From assembly GCA_033439765.1 (NCBI GenBank), contig JAULSN010000008.1, positions 1,550,001-1,614,000 on the forward strand: a stretch of 64,000 nucleotides of DNA, in the 5' to 3' direction. Below are positions 55,590-64,000 of the stretch, piece by piece (positions within the stretch are counted from its first letter, which is position 1; each line of letters opens with the position of its first letter). Position numbers and translations under genes: made by a program. The stretch is from Lasiosphaeria ovina (lineage: Eukaryota > Ascomycota > Sordariomycetes > Sordariales > Lasiosphaeriaceae). The notes under the pieces were generated by a model that searched no databases, was not told the origin of the DNA, and saw only the letters and a program-made list of their open reading frames with translations.

Positions 55590-56592
55590 CTAGTCTGATC
55601 TCGGCAGCTCAGCCCAGACATTCTCTGCATACTGCTGCAGGTCCTGAATGCTGAGTACAAAATCTCCCTCTTGCGGGCCTGGATCGCGAAGAAAAAGAAG
55701 TCGAAATCCTAGTACTAATACCCCCCTAGTAACATTGTACGATACTGGATTTGTTGTCTCATCGCGGGTGATGGTGATTGACTGCCGTTTCACTGGGTTA
55801 AGAACACCATTCTGCTGCAATATAGCAGCAGCCCGACTCCTCGTGATCTCTCCTTGTGGACTCGAGATTTCTTCCTCCCATTTCTCTAGCAAAATGTGGT
55901 GTTGCTGGTCGTCAAATTTTGCCAGAATGACAATCTTGACCTTGTGATTTGACGCCTGAAACCACCACTGCATATCTTTGTGGAGCTCGGGTAACGTCTC
56001 GGAATGTCCAGACTCCATGACCAGTGTTGGCCAATTCCCTGCTCCTACACGTTCCGGCCGTGGACCGCCTGTCGAATCGCCTTCTCCGCCATCTCCTCCA
56101 GGATGACCTTGTTCTGCTCGAAATCTAGCCGACCCAATTGATTTCCACTTTTTCTCCGTTGTACTTCGGATAAACGGGCTATAAATTCCCAGGTGAAGGG
56201 CCTCGTGTAGATCTGTTGGGATTGTGATGATCAAGATCTGGGAATTGGCATTGTAGCGGCGAAAACGGAACTTTCGGTATCGTTTCTTTTGCCCAGTCCC
56301 CCGCCCAGTGTCTCGCTCACGCTTGATTTCGGTGAATTGATCAGGAGAGACGTCTAAAAAATTAGTATATTATATAGAAATAAGAAGGTAATATCATACT
56401 TGTGACGGTAAGGAAATCCCCAGTAGTGGAATCAATGACGTCGAAGAGATCTTGCGTATTGGTAAATCGCACGGTCGGGGGATCGCCATCTTTCGTCGAC
56501 TTAACTGAAGTAAGTATGGTAGACGCCGACGGAACTGCTAATGTAGCCGATAACGACGGAGATGTCGTCGACCTCAGTATCATTGCCGCCAT
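55590..56592 (-). CDS. Orphan fungal protein of unknown function
   Basis: Two exons on the reverse strand, 56592-56400 and 56353-55590, separated by a very short 46-base AT-rich intron (donor GTATGA, acceptor TTTTTAG), give 318 residues. The join restores a continuous frame (DFLTVTNVSPDQFTEIKRER). The central part has the pattern LVMESGHSE...DMQWWFQASNHKVKIVILAKF, which I associate with uncharacterised, often multi-copy proteins of filamentous ascomycetes; no domain or activity can be named. An RERDTGRGTGQKKRYRKFRFRRY stretch is strongly basic. There is no signal peptide or membrane helix. The gene sits alone in a 7-kb gene-poor, repeat-rich stretch, consistent with an accessory or lineage-specific gene. 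Start chosen at MAAMILRS; the next ATG three codons on is an alternative. Confidence 0.72.
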
Positions 56593-59023
56593 GGCGAAGC
56601 GTTAAAGTTTGAAGGATCCGTGAGATGCGTAGAGGAAGCCACTGGAGGGGTACGTTCTCATGAAAATGGCGGGGCCACACTAGCCAAAAATGGCAGCCCA
56701 GACAGCGACACCTCTACGTGTGTCGTTGTCGGTCTTGCAGAAGGCGTCGCATCCATGTCATATCTCGGGGTGATGTCGGGGAAGAGATTTTCTGAAATCC
56801 ATGCACCTGCCGTTAGCTTTCCCCGGGCCCACTTCCCCCTGATGTCCCGCCATTTTAGCGAGCGCATGGCTGGGTGCTCTTACCGGATTTAGAACTCAAG
56901 CTTTGGCTTCCTCTTGGTTCTTGGTTCCTTCCAGACGAAGTTGCAAGTACCAGTACATTGAACGAGCGTCGAGACCCGGGAGAGGCCAGAGATGGATGCG
57001 GCCTTATCTTTGTCGTCCTCTTGCGTGCTTGTCCTTTACGAATTGGGGGGCAGAGACGAGACAAAACGAAACGGGATAGTATGCATACACTGCTTGAGAT
57101 AGTGATTTGAAGGAATGGGTGGCGAAAGCGCGGCGTTTGTGTGTGTGTGGCTGCTCCTGAGGCTGAGAATGAGCGCGCATCCAATGCCAGCATCTGAGAC
57201 GAAAAGGGCATTCATAATCCTTTGGGCGGGACGGGCGGCACTGGACAGGGCATTGGATACACGCCGACTGTCGTGTCTTTTCCGTGGCTTGTTGCCGTCC
57301 GCTCCGCAGTCAGATTTGCTCCGCAATGAAGGGAGCTGTATCCGTAGCTTCATTGTCACAGCGGCCCTCAGATGCCTGACACGTACACGTAGTCGGCCCG
57401 CTGGTGGGTGTTGTGTCCTTGCTTTGCTTTGGCCCTTTCATGATTGCTTGTTCCAAGACGGAGCCGGCCTGCGGGCGACCGACCGACCCCCAACTGTCCC
57501 TGGGAATTTGAGGTGGGCAGCTGGCCCTCTCATTGGAAGGCCTTGCCAAGGCGTCCCATGTCTCAATTCGATGGCGTTTGTTCGGGTCCCACTCCCATGT
57601 GTTCGCTGCTCTGCAGGCTGCGATCCTGCCACTCTTGGATAATGGTCGACGAGCCATTGAATCACGGAAACATATTGCAGTCGCCAGAGCAATAACCAGA
57701 CAAGACGGCAAGGAGCGAATTGCCCGGTCGCCTCGCTGGTGACTGGTCCGCGGACCTCCGCTCTCGCTGTGCTTGCTGCGCGCGCGTGCAGGTCTCGGCG
57801 AGGAATGAGACTGGGTCTTCCGGGATTTTCCATCACTTCTTGCTGCACGTCAGTAAATATAGGTTAGCAGGTACCTTGGCAGCCTTCACATGTGGAGCAG
57901 TACCTCCGTATATGGGGATCTGACACACAACCCCGACGCCTCACAAGCTCACTCACTGGAGCGTGACGTTTCCCGAACGGCACAGGCCAACAGGCAGACC
58001 GCCCAACAAAAAAAGGAAGACCAGAAGAACGTGAGAAGAACACCGGAGCAGGGGGGCTATCGGGAATCGGGACTCGGGGGGATCATCAGCGAGAACGGAA
58101 GGGACAAACGGCCAGACAACCAGAATGTCCAGCTGTAAATCCACTTTCTTCCAGGTTGGTCTTACCCAGAGTGCGCCTTCCCGCTCGCGGAATTGAGTCA
58201 CTCAGATTGGCAACTGCTCAACAACTCCTTCTAAGTTTATCTCTCGCTCTCTTTATTAAGTTAACGAGTGTGTGTGTGTGTTTGTGTCTCAAAACGCTCG
58301 CCCCGACTTCTTCCGCTTCCGCCCGCCCTCCCTTGCTGGCTCGTTTACCATCAGCCTGCGCCCAAAGCTTGGTTGTTGGTTTCGTACCGGTACTTACGTA
58401 CTGTACATACCCGCACCGAGAGATATTGGACCCGGAGTCTTCCTTTTAATCCCTCCCCCCAATCACCGTCCCCAGCCCAGCTCGAGGCTACGGCGGCGGC
58501 GGCGGCCCTTGAAACGCGCGCCGAAACCACGCGACAGGCCTTTGTCACAGTTTTCCAGCGGCGTCTTGTAATCTCGCGTCGCATGGGTAAAAGTCTGGCA
58601 GCTTGGGCGGCTCTCGCCTCTCGCAGAGCAGCAGCAGGAGCATCCAGCTCTCAGAACCAGAGAGGGTTATTAAGTCGGGTTGTCCTCGCTAACAGACGTG
58701 TCGGCCGAACGATCCACTTGTCGTTGCTCTTGACGAAAGCTCTGGTGGCCCAACGTGCGACTTGTTCCAATTCCAATTATATCCCCGCGACCACTACTGC
58801 TCGGAATACTACTAGGTCTACTGCCGCAGACGCCGCAGCAGCTGGACGCACTGCTCGTTTTGGTCTTGGTCGTAATCCTAATCATACTGCCACTAAGCCG
58901 GCGGCGGGCATCCAGCACCTGGTCCAACAGTGGCACGACCACCTCGTCCCGTGGATTGACAACCTCCTCATCTCCTCCCTCTCTCTCTTTTCCCTCTTCT
59001 CCCTCTCGCCATTCACACATGCC
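56593..59023. other. divergent intergenic region upstream of malic enzyme
   Basis: 2.4 kb. Most of it shows no gene. A short GT repeat lies at 58267-58281. From about 58268 onwards one frame stays open and in phase with the malic enzyme first exon (see the separate entry at 58584). Confidence 0.5.
58584..59023 (+). other. in-frame upstream extension of malic enzyme (possible mitochondrial presequence)
   Basis: The reading frame of malic enzyme exon 1 continues upstream without a stop for more than 700 bases. An ATG at 58584 would begin MGKSLAAWAALASRRAAAG, followed by a segment rich in Arg, Ser and Ala and almost free of acidic residues (for example RGLLSRVVLANRRVGRT), typical of mitochondrial targeting. 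Initiation here rather than at 59024 would add about 147 residues. It could equally be an untranslated leader that happens to be open. Confidence 0.4.
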
Positions 59024-61559
59024 ATGGCGTCGTATCCCTACAGTACATCATCTTCCGGCTCAGACTTTTCCACTCCTCGGTCGACCTCTCCCTCGTCTGT
59101 AATCGGCTCAGCTCGCTCGTCGCAGTCGTCTATATCTAGCAGCAAGCGCATGTCCATATCGTCGTCGCGGCGCATCTCTAGCTCAAACCCTATGTCTTCG
59201 GTCGACATTGCCACTATCGAGGAGGCTATGAGAATGGCAAACCTTGATGTTCTGCGGGGCTATGCCCAAAACCATTACGGCGAGGTCCAACAGTATGCCA
59301 CCACCGAGTACGTCAAGCAGAACCAGGCCCTTGGCTACCAGGTCCTCAACGAGCCGCTCTGGAATAAGGGTAAATAATCTCTCAACTTGTCTCCTGCTGT
59401 CTCCCATGGCTGTCGTCCGTCGTGCACTCGCGCGTCTGGCCTCTGCAGGCGCCCCCACACGTTGTCGCCGGCGCGAAGCTTGATCTGCGTCATCAGCCCA
59501 TGGTCTCTCACTTGGGATATTCCGTGGACTCCGGTTACTTCACCCTCGCTCCTCCCCTCCTCTCCCTCCCCCTAAGAGCCCCCCCTCCAACACATCGTCA
59601 GCTTTGCCTCGCCTCAACCAACCTTTCGACGCTCTGCCAACCGTTCTGCTTGCTGCCATGGCCTCCACTAACAAGATCCATGTAGGCTTGTCCTTCAGCC
59701 CTGAACAGCGTGTGTCCAAGAACCTCACGGGGCTCCTGCCGCATGTCATGGAGGGTGCCGACAAGCAGTGCGAGCGCGCGCTCAAAATGATCCGGTCGCG
59801 CCAGACCGGCATTGACAAGTATCTGTACCTGTCGACCATCAAGGGCCAGAACGTCGACCTCTTCTACCGCCTGCTCATCGACAACGCTAAGGAGATGATG
59901 CCGTTGGTCTACACACCGACCATCGGCGATGTGTGCTTGCAGTATTCGACCATCTACACACGCCCTGAGGCGCTGTACATCTCCATTAAGCAACGGAAGT
60001 CGATCCGCACCATCCTCAGGAACTGGCCCCATCCTAATCCGGAAATCTGTGTCGTGACGGACGGCTCCCGTATCCTCGGCCTGGGTGACCTCGGCGTCAA
60101 CGGCGTCGGTATTCCGGTGAGTTTTGTTTGCACCTGTTTGCGGCTCTCTTGCTCCTCGGTTCGGCACTCGGCATTGCCAGTGTCGGTATTGGGGTGCGGG
60201 CACGCCCCCGCTTTGTGGGCTCCATGCAGCGGAGCGCATTGCATCGCAGCAGACAGCCGGCTAATTGAGGTGCGTTAGATCGGCAAGCTAGCCCTCTACA
60301 CGGCCGCCGCCGGTATCCACCCCGAGAAGACGCTGCCCATAGTGCTCGACTGCGGCACGGCCAACGAGACAAACCTCAAGGACCCGCTGTACCTTGGCCT
60401 GCGCTCCAAGCGCATTCCCGTCTCGGAGCAGCAGGACTTCATGGACGAGTTCATGCAGGCTGCTGCCGATGTCTACCCCAACATGGTGGTGCAGTTCGAG
60501 GATTTCGAGAGTGAAAAAGCCTTCAACTATCTCGATCGCTATCGGAATAGCTACAAGTGCTTCAACGACGACATCCAGGGAACCGGTGCCGTGGTTCTGG
60601 GAGGGTAAGTCTAAAAGGCCCAAAAGGCCCCCTGTTATCAGCCCCGCTTCACGTGACCTGCGACTGACTCGATGTGAACTAGGTATATTGGCGCCGTCAA
60701 CCTATCAGGTGTTCCCATTGAGGAGCAGCGCCTCGTGTTTATGGGTGCTGGCTCCGCTGGTGTCGGTGTTGCCAAGCAGTTGGTCGAGTACTACACCAAG
60801 CGCGGGCTCTCCGAGCAGGCCGCCAAGGAGAAGTTCTGGCTGGTGGATACCAAGGGCCTCGTGACGAAGGACCGCGGCGACAAGCTCGCAGAACACAAGA
60901 AGTACTTTGCCCGTGTTGACAACAATGGCCACCAGTTCCGCACGCTGGAGGAGGTCATCGAATATGTTAAGCCGTCTGCACTGGTTGGCTTGACGGCTAC
61001 CTTTGGTGTCTTTACTGAGTCTGTTGTCCGCGCCCTCAAGGCCTCGGTCGACGCCGGTGGTCTTGGCCGGAGGCCCATCCTCTTCCCCCTAAGCAACCCG
61101 CTCACCAAGGCGGAATGCACCTTTGAGCAAGCCGTCACCTGGACAGATGGAACTGTCATCTTCGCCTCTGGTTCGCCCTTCTCAAACTTCACCATCAAGG
61201 CCGGCGATACCGGTATCACATACTATCCCAACCAGGGTAACAATGTCTATGTGTTCCCCGGTATTGGCCTCGGAGCTATCCTGGCCAAGGCCAGTCGTGT
61301 CACAGACAACATGATCTACACCTCTGCCGCCGCGCTGGCTGGTTCTCTCAACGCTGAGGAAATCCACAAAGGTCTCATCTACCCTCGGATTGAGCGCGTG
61401 CGCGAGGCGAATATCATTGTGGCTCGCGAGGTCATGAAGGCCGCCCGCCGCGATGGCGTCAGCACCCTGCCCGAGGCGCAGTGGGTTGAGTGGGAAGAGT
61501 GGGGTGACCCGGCTCTGACCAAGTTCATTAAGGAGCGCATCTACGACCCCATCTTTTAA
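59024..61559 (+). CDS. Malic enzyme (malate dehydrogenase, oxaloacetate-decarboxylating)
   Basis: Converts L-malate to pyruvate and CO2 with reduction of NAD(P). Cofactor preference cannot be read with certainty. Exons 59024-59369, 59686-60116, 60279-60604 and 60683-61559 give 659 residues. Introns are 316, 162 and 78 bases with GT/AG ends. The first join restores EPLWNKGLSFSPEQRVSKNLTG, matching the family's LNKG-AF entry motif. Catalytic features: tyrosine in PLVYTPTIGD, the lysine segment LGDLGVNGVGIPIGKLALYTA (split by intron 2), metal ligands in FEDFES and FNDDIQGT, and the nucleotide loop FMGAGSAGVGVA (about residue 388). The first ~85 residues are Ser-rich and not conserved. The open frame extends upstream, so a longer, organelle-targeted form is possible. 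Confidence 0.93.
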
Positions 61560-62687
61560 ACGAGAGAGTTGAATGATGCCCCCTTGGTTGGGGCGAGGAT
61601 GGAGACATGGGGCAGAAAGCACTATAACATGTGCTTCTGCTTGCATGTTGTACGTTTCTTGCTCGCCCTTCTTTCCCTGCGAATCTGGTGCCTTTTCAAT
61701 TCTTGGCTGTCTTCAGGATACAATGCACCCCCTTCCATGTTTCCTTTTCATCCTTTCCTATTCCAATGATTCCCCCAAAGACTTGACGCTCAATCAACTC
61801 TTTTCTCTTGTATCGAAGTTCTTGAGTGTCTTTCGCTGTCGTTGTCATTCCTGTTGATAGGTACATGCTTTTGCATAGCGTTTGGATACACAGACAAACG
61901 CCCCCACATCATTACATACCGTACCAAATTTAAGAGGTAGAAAGAAGGGATTCATATATAAAGATGTAGCTGGCTGGCTAGCTGGCTGCGAGAAAAACAA
62001 CGGGTTTGGCGATATATATTGCTGGGTAGATAGACAAAATCCATTCACAATAACACTCGCGCTGCAATGCTTATCGTCTTCTTTTCATCCCGACATCCGC
62101 CATCCAATTCACGCTTCCCGTCCCGTGATACGTACCTAAGGTAGTAGCTGGATAGGATACCTTAGGTGGGTAGCGGCGCATTTGTGTTGCCTGCCTGACA
62201 AGAGACCATCTGGTGTCAAGCAATTCACAAGCCATAAACTAACAACCCACGCTGGCTCTTTTCATCTCTTCATCTTTTGATAGAGCGAGTTTGTGAAGAA
62301 AAAAAGAAAACCATTTCATCTATAACAAAGAAGGATTAGTGTAGGCGCCATATGTACCCATAGACATCACTCGTCTAGGAGTGTCTAGCTAAGGAAGCAA
62401 AACCGCAAGACTGTGTGTCAAAGACACAGAATATTCCGTACATGATGACTATACACCAGCCATACAATGTTGGGGGGGGTGGGCGAAAGCCATAACCCGG
62501 CCCAATCTTTCCCAACATCAGACATGTCATCATGTAATGAGGGAGAGTTGAACCAGAATGCAAATGTGCATGTTAATAGAAAATGAGAGAAAACAAAAAA
62601 AAATAAGTGGCGCCACCAGGTGCTTGATCATGAATCAATAACCGCAAAATAGAACCACAGCAAGAAAAAGTCCACAGTCAACCTCAA
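61560..62687. other. convergent 3' region, malic enzyme / RAD7-like gene
   Basis: 1.13 kb between converging stop codons. No gene seen. Contains CCTAAGGTA and CCTTAGGTG words near 62136-62168 and a G-run near 62470. Confidence 0.55.
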
Positions 62688-64000
62688 TTAATCGTCATCG
62701 TCACCCTCAATCACCATGCCAACCGCAGTGGGCACGCCGACAAGAATCTTGCCCCTCGGCACTCGCACGTCCCTCACCTTCATGCAGCCAAACACATTCA
62801 ACTCGCGCAGGTTGGGGCAGCTGCGGAAGATGCTGCCGACAACAAAGTCGGTGACTTCCTCGCAGAAGCTGATCTCCAGCTTGAAGAGCTCCGGGTACGT
62901 CTTGCCGGGGGCGAAAACGTCCTCAAAGGCCGACTCCGAAATATGGCGGCAGCCGTGCACGTTGAGGTGCCGGATGGTCCTGCCCGAGTGTGCCATCAAG
63001 GTGCGGAACGCGTTGGAGCAGAAGCCGACATTGTCTGGGTTTTCGCGTGGGTGCGAGGCCTCGAGCTGGCGGCACTTTTCCAGGTCCACAAATGCCAGGC
63101 CCCTGTTGGCCCAGTTTTTGAAGAGCCGCACAAATCCCTCGTCGGTCATGGCATCGCTTTCGGTGATGCGGAGCTTCCGGAGAGACCGGCAGTTGTTGTG
63201 GATAGCGTCAAGAACGGTGTTGTCGGCATCTGGCACTCGGGACAGCGAGAATGTCTCGAGTCCGGCTCCAATCTCGCTCAGAAGACTGACATAGACGTCC
63301 GAATGGACCTCATTGCGCAGGTCGAGACTTAGATGTCGAAGAGATTTCAACTTGGCGATTTCCTTGATGCCATTCCCAGTAACTTGCTGATTGTGCGATA
63401 CCTTGAGCCTCTCCAGAGAGGGGCAAAATGCCTCGAGCACTGACAGGACTTCGTCACCAAAGTGCTTGTCCGTCCAATAAACCCGAAGAGAGCGGAGGGA
63501 TTTGCCCTTCTCTTCTAGGTACAACTTCCACCTGTCCTGTGACAAGAGATTCGAGCCGTGCAGATAGAGCTCTTCGAGGTCAATATTGCGGGAGGCGAGA
63601 TACTCCATGACCTCATCCTTGAAGTGAATGCCGTTCCGAATTTTGAGTCTTTTCAGCGACGGTACCATTTGGAAGATTTTGATATAATCAGTGGCAACGA
63701 GCTTCGCCCCGTCATAGATGTACACCTCCTCGGCCGATGGCTGCAGAAACAGATGAAGGGTTGTAGGATTGAGGAGGCGGTGCTTGGAGAGTTTGCGAGC
63801 AATCTTGTCGATTACCAAGGGTGGCAAATCTCCCAAGTCTTCGGCGAGATCAATGTTCTTGGCTAGAGTCTCAATGCACAGGGTCATCAGGCTTTTCGCA
63901 CCCGGCCGATAGGTGCCGTCCAAGATGGTGCTCTGCATCTGCCGGCGTTTGCCCACTGGACCACCGCTCGCACGCTTGGCTTTCTTTTTTGGAGCGCCGC
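62688..64000 (-). CDS. RAD7-like leucine-rich-repeat DNA repair protein (5' end outside window)
   Basis: Partial gene, open to the right edge, so the N terminus and start codon are not in the window. The visible ~437 residues begin APKKKAKRASGGPVGKRRQ and continue with the RAD7 pattern SLMTLCIETLAKNIDLAEDLGDLPPLVIDKIARKLSKHR. Serial leucine-rich repeats follow (LKRLKIRNG, LEELYLHGS, LRSLRVYWT, LERLKVSHN, LRHLSLDL and so on), and the C-terminal tail is acidic (EGDDDD). In yeast, Rad7 with Rad16 forms a nucleotide-excision repair factor for non-transcribed DNA and acts in an E3 ubiquitin ligase; that role is inferred here from similarity. No intron is visible in this part. The stop at 62688-62690 is 1.1 kb from the converging malic enzyme gene. 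Confidence 0.88.
   Translation of the reverse strand, partial: GAPKKKAKRASGGPVGKRRQMQSTILDGTYRPGAKSLMTLCIETLAKNIDLAEDLGDLPPLVIDKIARKLSKHRLLNPTTLHLFLQPSAEEVYIYDGAKLVATDYIKIFQMVPSLKRLKIRNGIHFKDEVMEYLASRNIDLEELYLHGSNLLSQDRWKLYLEEKGKSLRSLRVYWTDKHFGDEVLSVLEAFCPSLERLKVSHNQQVTGNGIKEIAKLKSLRHLSLDLRNEVHSDVYVSLLSEIGAGLETFSLSRVPDADNTVLDAIHNNCRSLRKLRITESDAMTDEGFVRLFKNWANRGLAFVDLEKCRQLEASHPRENPDNVGFCSNAFRTLMAHSGRTIRHLNVHGCRHISESAFEDVFAPGKTYPELFKLEISFCEEVTDFVVGSIFRSCPNLRELNVFGCMKVRDVRVPRGKILVGVPTAVGMVIEGDDDD

Overview
This is nuclear DNA from a filamentous ascomycete, most likely a Sordariomycete (Sordariales-like). The genes have short introns (mostly 45-190 bases) with GT...CTAAC/CTGAC...AG signals, third positions are G/C-rich, intergenic spaces are long and full of simple repeats, and the gene families are typical of Pezizomycotina. 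No bacterial operons, CRISPR arrays, rRNA, tRNA or intact transposons were seen. Coordinates were worked out by hand from splice motifs and protein similarity patterns recognised from memory; no database search was possible. CDS spans run from start codon to stop codon and include introns.

Layout. 1-3.4 kb: gene-free upstream region. 3.4-4.9 kb: GSK-3 kinase (+). 6.6-9.3 kb: nuclear cap-binding protein CBP80 (+). 9.9-11.2 kb: U2 snRNP factor SF3B4 (-). 11.8-12.3 kb: a five-exon gene for the tiny mitochondrial import subunit Tom7 (+), easily overlooked. 12.9-13.9 kb: FAD/folate-type mitochondrial carrier (+). 15.0-17.9 kb: Gyp7-like Rab GAP (+). 19.6-21.7 kb: 2EXR/F-box-like protein (-) with an apparent reading-frame problem at its 3' end. 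21.8-25.4 kb: gene-poor. 25.4-26.7 kb: L-serine/threonine dehydratase (+). 26.8-27.8 kb: NAT9-type acetyltransferase (-). 28.3-30.3 kb: mitochondrial methionyl-tRNA synthetase (-).

32.5-35.5 kb: large unrecognised protein with three CxxC motifs (+). 36.2-38.0 kb: secreted GH28 pectinase-like protein lacking two classical active-site residues (+). 39.2-40.5 kb: ribosomal protein L4 (+). 41.4-43.8 kb: Aro8-type aminotransferase (-). 44.6-46.0 kb: flavin monooxygenase (-). 46.5-52.0 kb: an 1813-residue protein with a C-terminal POT1/Cdc13-like OB fold and a long Ala/Glu/Gln/Lys tract (+). 52.0-59.0 kb: repeat-rich, gene-poor region holding one orphan gene (-). 59.0-61.6 kb: malic enzyme (+), with an open in-frame upstream extension that could encode a mitochondrial presequence. 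62.7 kb to the end: RAD7-like leucine-rich-repeat protein (-), cut by the window edge.

The genes are mostly unrelated housekeeping functions: RNA processing, mitochondrial biogenesis, amino-acid metabolism, trafficking and DNA maintenance. There is no evidence of a biosynthetic cluster. The candidates most worth follow-up are the giant telomere-type OB-fold protein, the three-CxxC protein, the frameshifted 2EXR gene, the possible dual-targeted malic enzyme and the divergent GH28 enzyme.
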